From Microvirga tunisiensis (GTDB lineage Bacteria > Pseudomonadota > Alphaproteobacteria > Rhizobiales > Beijerinckiaceae): a stretch of 64,000 bases of DNA. Location of the stretch: positions 1-64,000 of the forward strand of contig NZ_VOSK01000007.1 in the NCBI RefSeq assembly GCF_009296175.1. Direction: 5' to 3'. Below the pieces are notes generated by a model that was not told where the DNA came from, made no database searches, and saw only the letters and a program-made list of their open reading frames with translations. The position numbers and the translations under genes were made by a program. Of this stretch, positions 34,275-43,265 are shown piece after piece; the stretch's first letter is position 1, and the number at the start of each line of letters is the position of its first letter.

Positions 34275-35969
34275 ATGTGGGTTGCAGGAGTCGACGGCTG
34301 CCGGGCCGGGTGGATCGCGGTGCTCATGCGGGTGGACGATCCGAACGCCCAGCGTGTCGTGACGGTCCGGGCGCTGGAAGCCATCGCCGATGCGCCGGAG
34401 CAGCCTGCGGTCATCGCGGTCGACATGCCCATCGGCCTGCCCGACCGGACTGAAGGATCGGGCCGCCTGCCGGAGCAGCTGATTCGTCCCCTGCTCGGCG
34501 AACGGCAATCCTCCGTCTTCGCCATTCCCTCGCGCCGCGCCGTGGAAGCAATCGACTACGCGGACGCCTGCACGATCGCCGCCGCCACCTCCGATCCGTC
34601 ACGAAAGGTGTCGCGGCAGGGTTTTGCCATCTTCCCGAAGATCCGCGAGATCGATGCCTTGTTGCGGGCGCGGCCCGATCTGATACCGCGCGTTTACGAG
34701 GTGCATCCTGAACTCGCCTTCTGGGCATTGAACGGAGGCCAGGCGCTCGGCCAGCCGAAGAAGGCGAAGGGAACACCCTACGGGCCCGGCATGGCGCTTC
34801 GTCGCGAGCTTCTCAGGCGCTCCGGGCTTCTTCCCGAGGCCCTCATCGAGGCTTCCCCTCCTCGAGGCGCCGCGGCCGACGACCTGCTCGATGCGCTTGC
34901 GGGGTTGACCGTGGCGCTGGATCTCGCGAGAGGTGGGGGACAATCCTTTCCCGATCCGCCCGGCCGTGATGCGCACGGCCTTCCGGTCGCCATCTGGACG
35001 CTCCGCATGTTGCCCCAAGGTTCAACCATGCCCATCACCCGCACCGATATCGAAGCGGCTCTTGCCCGCATCGCCCCTCATATCCGCCGCACACCGGTTC
35101 TGAACTTGGGAAACGCCTTCGGCCATGACGGGCCGGTGAGCCTGAAGCTGGAATTCCTGCAGCATGCGGGCTCGTTCAAGACCCGCGGTGCCTTCAACAC
35201 TCTGCTGTCGAAGGAGGTCCCGGCAGCCGGCGTTGCGGCCGCGTCCGGGGGCAATCACGGCGCGGCCGTGGCCTATGCGGCGAAGCAGCTGGGTGTGAGA
35301 GCGCGCATCTTCGTGCCGGAGATCTCGAGCCCGGCCAAGATCGCCGTCATTCGCTCGCACGGGGCCGAGGTGGTGATCGGCGGCGCGCGTTATGCGGATG
35401 CCCAAGCCGCCTGCGACCTCTATGTGGCCGAGAGCGGCGCCCTGCGCATCCATCCCTTCAGCGCCGAGAGCACCGTGATCGGACAGGGCACGGCGGCGCT
35501 CGAATGGGAGCAGGATGCCCCAGCCCTCGATACCGTTCTCGTCGCGGTGGGCGGCGGTGGGCTCATCAGCGGCGTGTCGAGCTGGTGGGCCGGCCGCGTG
35601 AGGGTGGTGGGTGTCGAGCCGGAAGGATCGCGGGCGCTTCACGCCTCCCTCGAGGCCGGGCGGCCTGTGGACGTGGAGGTCGATTCCGTCGCCGCCGATT
35701 CGCTCGGCGCGAAGAACACGGGCGATCTGGTCTATTCCATTTGCCGCGAAACCGTCGATCACGTGGCGCTCGTCACCGACACGGCGATCCGCGATGCGCA
35801 GAGGCTGCTCTGGCGAGACTATCGCGTCGCGTCCGAGCCCGGTGGCGCGGCGGCACTGGCGGCGCTGATCTCGGGGGCCTATAAACCCCGTTCGGGCGAG
35901 CGGGTTGGCGTGCTCCTGTGCGGCGCCAATGTCGAACTCGCCAAGCTCGCCGAGATAACCCACCCGTAA
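34275..35969 (+). CDS. DUF429 domain fused in frame to a threonine/serine dehydratase
   Basis: One 564-residue open frame joins two complete domains. Residues 1-245 are DUF429 (MWVAGVDGCRAGWIAV, VDMPIGLPD, YEVHPELAFWAL), a family predicted to be nuclease-like. Residues 252-564 are a fold-type II PLP enzyme with HAGSFKTRGAF (Lys302), ASGGNHGAAVAYAA and VAVGGGGLISG, a threonine/serine dehydratase without ACT domain. About ten residues link them. ATG 35028 with an AAGG nearby could start the second part independently, so this may be two genes whose separating stop was lost. Confidence 0.85.
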   Translation: MWVAGVDGCRAGWIAVLMRVDDPNAQRVVTVRALEAIADAPEQPAVIAVDMPIGLPDRTEGSGRLPEQLIRPLLGERQSSVFAIPSRRAVEAIDYADACTIAAATSDPSRKVSRQGFAIFPKIREIDALLRARPDLIPRVYEVHPELAFWALNGGQALGQPKKAKGTPYGPGMALRRELLRRSGLLPEALIEASPPRGAAADDLLDALAGLTVALDLARGGGQSFPDPPGRDAHGLPVAIWTLRMLPQGSTMPITRTDIEAALARIAPHIRRTPVLNLGNAFGHDGPVSLKLEFLQHAGSFKTRGAFNTLLSKEVPAAGVAAASGGNHGAAVAYAAKQLGVRARIFVPEISSPAKIAVIRSHGAEVVIGGARYADAQAACDLYVAESGALRIHPFSAESTVIGQGTAALEWEQDAPALDTVLVAVGGGGLISGVSSWWAGRVRVVGVEPEGSRALHASLEAGRPVDVEVDSVAADSLGAKNTGDLVYSICRETVDHVALVTDTAIRDAQRLLWRDYRVASEPGGAAALAALISGAYKPRSGERVGVLLCGANVELAKLAEITHP

Positions 35970-35982
35970 TGGAAGGACGCCC

Positions 35983-36666
35983 ATGTTCCCGCAACGTCTG
36001 ACCGAAGGCTACCGCGCGTTCCTCGACGAGCGCTTCCCGCGCGAGAAGAACTGCTTCGAGGCTCTCGCGGAAAAAGGCCAGTCGCCGGAGGTGATGGTGA
36101 TCGGCTGCTGCGACAGCCGCGTCTCGCCGGAGGTGATCTTCGACGCAAGCCCCGGCGAATTGTTCGTGGTGCGCAACGTGGCGAACCTGGTGCCGCCCTT
36201 CGAGACGGGTGGAGATTACCACGGCACCTCCGCGGCGCTCGAATTCGCCGTGCAGGCGCTCAGGGTCAAGCATATCGTGGTGCTGGGCCATGCCCGCTGC
36301 GGCGGCATCCGCGCCTTCGCCGACGATAAGGCCCCCCTGTCGCCGGGCGATTTCATCGGCGGCTGGATGAACCTGATTGCACCTGCCGCCGATCGCATCG
36401 GCCCACGGGCAAACACGGATTTTTCCGATTATCTCGCCCGGCTGGAACTCGCCGCTATTGAGAACAGTCTCAACAATCTGATGACCTTCCCTTGCGTCCG
36501 CATTCTCGTGGAGCGTGGCAAGCTGCAGCTCCATGGCGCCTTTTTCGGCGTAGCATCCGGCGTCCTGATGGTGCGCGATCCGGAGACTGGGGAATACAGA
36601 TCCATGGTCGAGGATATGCCCCACCGCGTCTCGATGTTCAGCGCCCGCCGCGTCGACGCGCCCTAG
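35983..36666 (+). CDS. Beta-class carbonic anhydrase
   Basis: The 227-residue protein has the zinc-binding Cys and Asp-Arg pair in GCCDSRVSPEVIF and the His/Cys pair in VLGHARCGGIRA, plus FVVRNVANLVPP. These are standard for beta carbonic anhydrases that interconvert CO2 and bicarbonate in the cytoplasm. It starts 13 bases after the dehydratase stop, so the two may share a transcript. Confidence 0.95.
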   Translation: MFPQRLTEGYRAFLDERFPREKNCFEALAEKGQSPEVMVIGCCDSRVSPEVIFDASPGELFVVRNVANLVPPFETGGDYHGTSAALEFAVQALRVKHIVVLGHARCGGIRAFADDKAPLSPGDFIGGWMNLIAPAADRIGPRANTDFSDYLARLELAAIENSLNNLMTFPCVRILVERGKLQLHGAFFGVASGVLMVRDPETGEYRSMVEDMPHRVSMFSARRVDAP

Positions 36667-36733
36667 ACGCGGGTACCGATCGGCCACCATCCGTTCGGTT
36701 TATTCCTAGACTGTTTAGAGATTGACGGCCCTA

Positions 36734-36755
36734 CGAGATATAATAACATATCTCG
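36734..36755. promoter_or_regulatory. Inverted repeat in the promoter region of the RTX protein gene
   Basis: CGAGATAT-AATAAC-ATATCTCG has perfect 8-base arms and sits 18 bases before the ATG of the RTX gene, just downstream of a TTGACG box at 36722. The stretch is strikingly AT-rich. It could be an operator overlapping the -10 region or a hairpin in the leader. Confidence 0.5.
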
Positions 36756-36773
36756 GTTATTCAGGGGGCTGTC

Positions 36774-39700
36774 ATGTCTACTTTATTCGTTTCCAACGCG
36801 CGGACCACCACAATCGACCTTGATCCGTCGACGTATGAGACACTTCACGTCACGCAGAGCGGATCGATCACGACTGTCAACTCGGCCGTAACAGGTGGAT
36901 ATGAGGGCTTGGAGGTCCTCGTCGATGGCGCGATCCGCTCACAAATAAATGCGATTGATTTCTCCTCGGCTGGTTGTTCCATCACGGTCGGCAGCACCGG
37001 GACCGTTAGAGGCATCAACAGTGGCATCTTTCTAGGGGATGTTGCCAATGTGGTGGTCAACGACAGCCAGATCTCGTCCTCTCTGACCGTGTTCGAGAGT
37101 GCCGCCATCTGGATCGACGGTACCGACAATCATATTCTCAACAATGGAATCCTGTCGGGCTTCTACGGCATTCTTGGCACCGACACCCACGGCGATGGCA
37201 ACTTCAACCATATCGTCAATACGGGACGGATCGAGGCGAGCGACACCGGAATTCGTCTGAACGCGGCCTCCGGTCTCGTCCCCTCCACCACCGTGTCGCC
37301 CGATATTCCCTATGGCGTTTTCAACAGCGGCACGATTCTCGCTGGAAAGACGGGGATCCTCGTCGAGAACTCCGGCAACGTCACCAACAGCGGCCTAGTC
37401 CAAGCCGGGGCTTTCGGAATCGCCTTCGGCTTTGGCGATGCCTTCCTGAACAATACCGGCATGATTGCGGCGCAGACTGCCGTCTCCGGCTCCGGTGAGC
37501 GGGATACTATCCTCAACCAGGGCATAATCCAGGGTGCCATTCTGCTCAATACTGGCAACGATCTCTATGATGGGCGCACCGGAACGGTGACCGATATCGT
37601 GGATTTAGGCGACGATGATGACGTCGCCTATGGCGGCAGCGGTACGGAGACCCTCGCTGGCGGCGACGGCAACGACACGCTGTTCGGAAATGGCGGCGAC
37701 GACAGCCTCGTCGGAGGCGTCGGGCAGGATTATCTCGACGGCGGCGTAGGCATCGACCAAATGGCAGGCGGCATGGACGATGACATCTATGTCATCGACG
37801 ACCTGAGTGATGTCGTGGGCGAGGCCATTGACGAAGGCACCGATCTCGTCCGCGCGTCGATCTCTTACGCGCTCGGCACGAATCTCGAGAATCTCTGGCT
37901 GACGGGCAGCGCCAACCTCAACGGCACGGGCAACGCACTGGCCAACAGGATTACCGGCAATGCCGGCAGCAACCTTCTCGATGGCGGCATTGGCGCCGAC
38001 AATCTTGCGGGCAGTGCGGGCAACGACACCTATGTGGTCGACGACGGAAACGACGTCGTGACGGAAGCGGCCGACGAGGGCACCGACGCGGAGCGCGCTT
38101 CCGTGTCTCACACGCTCGGTGTGAATGTAGAGAATCTCCTTCTCACGGGCGCAGGCGATATCGACGGCACCGGCAACGACCTCGCGAACAGCATCGTCGG
38201 CAACGGCGGCAGCAATCATCTCGACGGCGGCGCAGGGGCGGACGTCCTCGCCGGTGGCGAGGGCAGCGACACCTATATTGTCGATCATGAAGGCGACCTC
38301 GTAACGGAGCAGGCCGGCGAAGGCACCGACACGGTGAGCGCCTCCGTGTCCTATGCGCTCGGCGCGCATGTGGAAAATCTCGTTCTCACCGGGTCGGGCA
38401 ACATCAGCGGCATCGGCAACGAACGCGCCAACGAGATCACCGGCAACGCAGGCAGCAACCTCCTCGACGGTGGCGCGGGGGCAGACCGCCTGGCCGGCGG
38501 GCTCGGCAACGATACCTACATCCTCGACGATGCGAGCGACATCGTCACCGAGGGTCTTGACGAGGGCACCGACGCGGTGCGCGCCTCGATCTCCTACGCG
38601 CTTGCCAACAATGTGGAGAACCTCGTCCTCACCGGCGCCGGCGACAGCAACGGCACGGGCAATAATCTTGCCAATATGATCGCCGGCAACGGCGGGAGCA
38701 ATCGTCTCGAAGGCGGCGGCAACGACGACCAACTCGACGGCGGCGCCGGCCAGGACACGGCGGTGTTCTCAGGACTTCTGTCCGACTACACCATCACACG
38801 TAGCCCCGACGGCACCCTGACGATCATCGACAACACGGCCGCACGCGACGGCACGGACACGCTGAAGAACATCGAGTTCCTGCAATTCCAGGACGGCACG
38901 ATCACCGTACCGACGCGGGCCCCTGTCGCGCCCGCGGTGCAAGGGTCCGTGAACCCGATCAACGAGAACGCCGCGCCGTTCACCCCCGTGGCGAGCGTGC
39001 TATCGCCCGGACTTGCGGCCGGGTCCGTCGCTTACTCGATCGCGTCCAATCCCGGCAGCAAGTTCGTCATCGACCCGACAAGCGGCGTGATCAGTCTCGT
39101 GGGAGCCGTCGATTATGAATCAATGGAGGATCCCGATCTCCAGACCGAGATGGTCGGGACGCTGGTGCGCAAGTTCTATATGCTCAGCGTCAAGGCCACC
39201 GAGACTCTCACGGGCTGGTCGTCCGCGGCCACCCAGGTAAAAGTCTATGTGAGCGACGTCAACGAGGCGGCGACGGGCTTCTCCTTCACGGATGGGACGA
39301 CGAAGGCCGCGATCAGCGAATCTGCTGCCGACGGCGCCCTCATCGGCGCCCTGCAGGCAAGCGATCCGGAAGGCGATGCGGGGCTCCTCTATGCCTTCGA
39401 CACCACGGGTGCCAATGGTACGAGCGGCGCCGGCAATGCGGGCGGGCGGTTCAAGATCGAGAACGGCCAGCTGAAAGTGGCGGCGCTGACCGACATCACC
39501 AAAACCGAAACCTATACGATCACCCTGAAGGTCACGGACAGGAACGGCGGTCCCGGAGCCGTCTCGACCTACAAGGATTTCCAGATCACGGTGAACCCTG
39601 TCGGTGACGGCAACGCGCCGCCGTCGGCGCCTCAACACGGCCCGGTCACGGAACTCAGCGAGAACGGCGGACCAGTGGCGACCGTCGCGACGGTTCAGTC

Positions 39701-41195
39701 GACCGACGACGGTTTCGGCGGGACGACGATCCTCTACGAGCTCGTCGTCAATCCCGGCAACCTGTTCTCCATCGATCAGAATACCGGCGCGATTTCCTTC
39801 ACGGGCGGTGCCAATTACGAGGCCGCGAACATCGGGCTTCAAACCGAAAATGCCGGTCAGTCGAACGAGAAGAAGTACTTCAACGTGGTGGTTCGCGCCC
39901 GGGAGAGCGGGCAAAACGGGCAGGTATCCGGCAACACGACCGTGAAGGTCTATCTCAACGACGTGAACGAGGCGCAGACAGGCGCGAATTATGCGGTCAA
40001 TGCGGTGTCGAAGGACGCGCAAGCTGGCACCGCGCTGGCGACTCTGCAGAGCGTAATCGATCCGGATACGCGGCCGGCCTTCCGCAGCTACTCCTATGCT
40101 CTCGTGAATGCCGATGGCAGCGCCTATACGGGCAACGAGTTCTCAATCGATGCCGGCGGGAACGTGAAGGTAGGGGCGGGCGGGCTGCGCGACGTGCTCG
40201 GCTCCACCGTGGTTCCGGTGCACGTGAAGATCACGGATCAGAGCAATGCGGCCTTCACCGTCACCAAACAGATCGATCTGACGATCAAGCCGATCAACCA
40301 TGGACCGACCGACATCACCCTGTCGAACACCTCCATCCGCGAATTGTCGGCAGCAGGCGACTTCGTGGGCGATCTGGGCGCTGCCGACCAGGATGACGGC
40401 GAGACGTTCACCTACCAGCTCATCGACACCGCCGGCGGCCGCTTCAAGATCGTCAACGGACACGACCTTGTGGTCGACAACGGTTTCCTGCTCGATTTCG
40501 AGCAGGCGGCTGCGCACAGGATCAAGGTCCAGGTGACCGACAGCGCCGGAGCCTCCTTCGTCAAGGACATCGCCATCGGCGTGATCGACTGGAATCCCGA
40601 ATCCACGGCCGGCTCGATCGCCAACGACGTGTTCTTTGGCGGCGCCGGCAACGACACGCTCTCGGGCGGGCTCGGCAACGACCGGCTGGTCGGCGGAGCA
40701 GGCGCCGACATGCTCAAGGGCGATGGCGGCAACGACACGATCGGCGGCGGCTCCGGCAAGGACAAGCTCTACGGCAGCACCAGCGCGACCAAGGGCTTGA
40801 AGGACGTCGACGTCTTCCTCTTCGACACCAACCTGAAGAACAGCAAGGCGGAAGCGAACAAGCACAAGGACATTGTCTACGGCTTCGAGCACAAGAAGGA
40901 CGCCATCTGGCTCGACGGCGACGTGTTCAAGACCCCGGTCTTCACGAAGCTGGACAAGAAGGGCAACGACCTGAAGGCCCAGAAGATCAGCGCCGCCAAC
41001 GTCGCCTTCGACAGCGCGAAGGACGGGAACGACTACATCATCATCAAGAAGACCGGGGCCAAGAAGGCGCAGATCCTGTTCGATGCCGACGGCACCGGCC
41101 GCAAGGCCGCGGTCGAGGTCGCGACGATCAACTACGAACCCAATCCGAAGAAGATGGGCGGGGTGCTCGATCACACCGACTTCTTCATCATCTGA
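36774..41195 (+). CDS. Large RTX calcium-binding, cadherin-like secreted protein
   Basis: The 1473-residue protein has no classical signal peptide. Residues 1-260 are a repetitive beta-helix-like region rich in N/G/S/T. Glycine-aspartate RTX nonapeptides (GGDGNDTLFG type) follow at about 262-323. Four tandem repeats of about 81 residues occupy 324-649. Cadherin-like domains (about 714-1280, ending in VSDVNEA or LNDVNEA) come next, then a second RTX block (1283-1335) and a C-terminal tail. Such proteins leave by type I secretion and act in adhesion or biofilm. No type I secretion genes adjoin it. GGGGG precedes the ATG. Confidence 0.9.
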   Translation: MSTLFVSNARTTTIDLDPSTYETLHVTQSGSITTVNSAVTGGYEGLEVLVDGAIRSQINAIDFSSAGCSITVGSTGTVRGINSGIFLGDVANVVVNDSQISSSLTVFESAAIWIDGTDNHILNNGILSGFYGILGTDTHGDGNFNHIVNTGRIEASDTGIRLNAASGLVPSTTVSPDIPYGVFNSGTILAGKTGILVENSGNVTNSGLVQAGAFGIAFGFGDAFLNNTGMIAAQTAVSGSGERDTILNQGIIQGAILLNTGNDLYDGRTGTVTDIVDLGDDDDVAYGGSGTETLAGGDGNDTLFGNGGDDSLVGGVGQDYLDGGVGIDQMAGGMDDDIYVIDDLSDVVGEAIDEGTDLVRASISYALGTNLENLWLTGSANLNGTGNALANRITGNAGSNLLDGGIGADNLAGSAGNDTYVVDDGNDVVTEAADEGTDAERASVSHTLGVNVENLLLTGAGDIDGTGNDLANSIVGNGGSNHLDGGAGADVLAGGEGSDTYIVDHEGDLVTEQAGEGTDTVSASVSYALGAHVENLVLTGSGNISGIGNERANEITGNAGSNLLDGGAGADRLAGGLGNDTYILDDASDIVTEGLDEGTDAVRASISYALANNVENLVLTGAGDSNGTGNNLANMIAGNGGSNRLEGGGNDDQLDGGAGQDTAVFSGLLSDYTITRSPDGTLTIIDNTAARDGTDTLKNIEFLQFQDGTITVPTRAPVAPAVQGSVNPINENAAPFTPVASVLSPGLAAGSVAYSIASNPGSKFVIDPTSGVISLVGAVDYESMEDPDLQTEMVGTLVRKFYMLSVKATETLTGWSSAATQVKVYVSDVNEAATGFSFTDGTTKAAISESAADGALIGALQASDPEGDAGLLYAFDTTGANGTSGAGNAGGRFKIENGQLKVAALTDITKTETYTITLKVTDRNGGPGAVSTYKDFQITVNPVGDGNAPPSAPQHGPVTELSENGGPVATVATVQSTDDGFGGTTILYELVVNPGNLFSIDQNTGAISFTGGANYEAANIGLQTENAGQSNEKKYFNVVVRARESGQNGQVSGNTTVKVYLNDVNEAQTGANYAVNAVSKDAQAGTALATLQSVIDPDTRPAFRSYSYALVNADGSAYTGNEFSIDAGGNVKVGAGGLRDVLGSTVVPVHVKITDQSNAAFTVTKQIDLTIKPINHGPTDITLSNTSIRELSAAGDFVGDLGAADQDDGETFTYQLIDTAGGRFKIVNGHDLVVDNGFLLDFEQAAAHRIKVQVTDSAGASFVKDIAIGVIDWNPESTAGSIANDVFFGGAGNDTLSGGLGNDRLVGGAGADMLKGDGGNDTIGGGSGKDKLYGSTSATKGLKDVDVFLFDTNLKNSKAEANKHKDIVYGFEHKKDAIWLDGDVFKTPVFTKLDKKGNDLKAQKISAANVAFDSAKDGNDYIIIKKTGAKKAQILFDADGTGRKAAVEVATINYEPNPKKMGGVLDHTDFFII
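37743..38720 (+). repeat. Four tandem coding repeats of about 243 bp in the RTX gene
   Basis: Units start at 37743, 37992, 38235 and 38478; the last three are exactly 243 bases (81 residues) and the first is 249. Each encodes an RTX nonapeptide, an acidic VTEAADEGTD-like patch, a SYALG-x-NVENL-x-LTG segment and an N-x-G-NGGSN-x-LDGG end. The units are diverged, so this is an old array. Confidence 0.9.
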
Positions 41196-41292
41196 TCGAC
41201 GATCTTCGCGACAAACTCGACCCCGGCAGGGGTTCTACCAAGGCCGAGTTCGAGACGGGAAGCCGCTCCCTCTAGGCGCTGCGGACGTGAAA

Positions 41293-41330
41293 AGAGCCGC
41301 TGTCGCATCCAACAGCGGCTCTTCGCTTTC
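41293..41330. terminator. Bidirectional terminator between the RTX gene and asd
   Basis: An 11-base perfect stem (AGAGCCGCTGT 41293-41303 with 41312-41322) is followed on the plus strand by TCGCTTTC and on the minus strand by TTTTCACG. It lies between the convergent RTX and asd genes. Confidence 0.85.
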
Positions 41331-41366
41331 ATGCGTTAGAACGGACGCCTTGCGTCCGATCAGCGC

Positions 41367-42398
41367 TTAGGCCGCCTGCTTCTTCGGCTTCAGCAATCCG
41401 CGATTGGCCATGGCTTCGGCGATCTGCACGGCGTTCAGCGCCGCGCCCTTGCGCAGGTTGTCGGAGACGCACCAGAAGGACAGGCCGTTCTCGACCGTGA
41501 TGTCCTCGCGGATGCGCGAGATGTAGGTGGCGTCCTCGCCGGCTGCCTCGTGGGGCGTGATGTAGCCGCCGGGCTCACGCTTATCGATCACCATGACGCC
41601 GGGCGCCGCGCGCAGGATGTCGCGGGCCTCGTCGGCGGTGATCGGGTTCTCGAATTCCACGTTCACCGCCTCCGAGTGGCTGATGAAGACCGGCACGCGC
41701 ACGCAGGTTGCGGTGAGCTTGATCTTCGGGTCGAGAATCTTCTTGGTCTCGACCATCATCTTCCACTCTTCCTTCGTGTACCCGTCCTCCATGAACACAT
41801 CGATGTGCGGGATCAGGTTGAAGGCGATGCGCTTGGGAAACTTCTTTTCCTGCACGTCCTGGAGCGAGTAGAGCGCCTTGGTCTGGCGGTCGAGCTCGTC
41901 CATGCCGTCCTTGCCGGCGCCGGAGACCGACTGGTATGTGGCGACGACCACGCGCTTGATGGTGGCGCGCTCATGCAGCGGCTTGAGGGCCACGACGAGC
42001 TGGGCCGTGGAGCAGTTCGGGTTGGCGACGATGCCCTTGCGGATGTCGCGGAGGGCCTCGGCATTCACCTCTGGAACCACCAGCGGCACATCCGGGTCGT
42101 AGCGCCAGGCGGACGAATTGTCGATCACGACTGCGCCCTGGGCAGCGATCTTGGGCGACCATTCCTTCGAGACCTCGCCCCCGGCGGACATGAGGCACAG
42201 GTCGACATCGGAGAAATCGTAGGTGTCGAGGGTCTTCGTCTTCAGGATCTTGTCGCCGTAGGAGACTTCCGACCCCTGGCTGCGGCGGGAGGCCAGTGCC
42301 ACGACTTCATCGGCCGGGAAGGCCCGCTCGGCGAGGATGCTGAGCATCTCGCGGCCCACATTGCCGGTCGCACCGACGACGGCGATCTTGAAACCCAT
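41367..42398 (-). CDS. asd: Aspartate-semialdehyde dehydrogenase
   Basis: The 343-residue enzyme has the NADP-binding VVGATGNVGREML, the active-site Cys in NPNCSTAQLV, and QSVSGAGKDGMDEL. It reduces aspartyl phosphate to aspartate semialdehyde on the way to lysine, threonine, methionine and diaminopimelate. The length is normal. It is separated from neighbours by a terminator on one side and a 264-base gap on the other that holds the promoter and a palindrome near 42450-42480. Confidence 0.96.
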   Translation of the reverse strand: MGFKIAVVGATGNVGREMLSILAERAFPADEVVALASRRSQGSEVSYGDKILKTKTLDTYDFSDVDLCLMSAGGEVSKEWSPKIAAQGAVVIDNSSAWRYDPDVPLVVPEVNAEALRDIRKGIVANPNCSTAQLVVALKPLHERATIKRVVVATYQSVSGAGKDGMDELDRQTKALYSLQDVQEKKFPKRIAFNLIPHIDVFMEDGYTKEEWKMMVETKKILDPKIKLTATCVRVPVFISHSEAVNVEFENPITADEARDILRAAPGVMVIDKREPGGYITPHEAAGEDATYISRIREDITVENGLSFWCVSDNLRKGAALNAVQIAEAMANRGLLKPKKQAA

Positions 42399-42662
42399 TG
42401 AACTTCTCCTGTTATCGCTCTCCCCGGAAAACCAAAAACCCTGTTGGGGTGTCGCCTCTCGCCCCGAGGGAGAGAGGACCGGGGACGACGAGGCTTATTC
42501 GGCTGTTTTTGCAGCCGTCGTGGCGGTTTTCGTTTTGCTCGTCGTCAGGGTGAGCAGCGCCATTGCCATCGTCCATCCAAAAGCCCTGACCGGGCTTCGA
42601 TACGCCGCCAGAAACACACCAAAGGCACGCTTTCGTCAAGCGTTCTCTTTTGTGGCAAGCGT

Positions 42663-43145
42663 TCAATCGCCCGTCAGCACGTCGGTCGAGAGGTTGAACC
42701 GATAGAAGACCTTGTTCATCCGCTCGGCTCCGAGGCGTTCATAGAACGCCTGCGCCCCGGTATTGGTGCCGTCGGTCGTCAGGTCGATTCGCGTCAGCCC
42801 CTGGGCACGGGCATGTTCCGCCAACCACCGCATGAGCACGACGCCCACGGCCTGTCCGCGTGCGTGGCTCTCGACGAAGAGCTCCTTGACGAACAGGAGA
42901 CCCGAGAGCCTGAAGCCGGGCCGCAGCACCGCAAAGCAGGCGAGGCCGACAGCGCGGCCGTCACGGGAGGCCAGGGCATAGCGCGTGCCTTCCGCCTCCC
43001 GCATGGAGCGCTCGACCATGGCCAAGGTCGGCTCGATGGGCCGGGCGACGTCGGGGCCGACATAATGCAGATCCACAGCCCGAACCAAGGCCGCAACATG
43101 CGCAGCATCCTCAAGCGTGGCAAGACGAACGACGGTCTGGGACAT
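42663..43145 (-). CDS. GNAT family N-acetyltransferase
   Basis: The 160-residue protein has the GNAT core: VGLACFAVLRP, LFVKELFVESHARGQAVGVVLMRWL (acetyl-CoA-binding loop, with Q/RxxGxG-like SHARGQAVG), and GAQAFYERLGAERM. The acceptor substrate is unknown. The open frame continues upstream to 43745, but the ATG at 43145 starts the GNAT domain directly. It is divergent from the hypothetical gene at 43266. Confidence 0.87.
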   Translation of the reverse strand: MSQTVVRLATLEDAAHVAALVRAVDLHYVGPDVARPIEPTLAMVERSMREAEGTRYALASRDGRAVGLACFAVLRPGFRLSGLLFVKELFVESHARGQAVGVVLMRWLAEHARAQGLTRIDLTTDGTNTGAQAFYERLGAERMNKVFYRFNLSTDVLTGD

Positions 43146-43265
43146 GGGAGCGCTCGGGTCGGTTAAGCTTTGGTTTACCCTGCTTAGCAAAACCTTTCGA
43201 AGCCTGGCCAGTGTCACGGTAGAACATGTGGATGATCTGACCACTGGACTTGATTGGTTTGAGCG

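Noticed and set aside
37743-38720. Regularly spaced repeats that could suggest a CRISPR array
   Set aside because: The units are about 243 bases, diverged and coding; they are protein repeats of the RTX adhesin.
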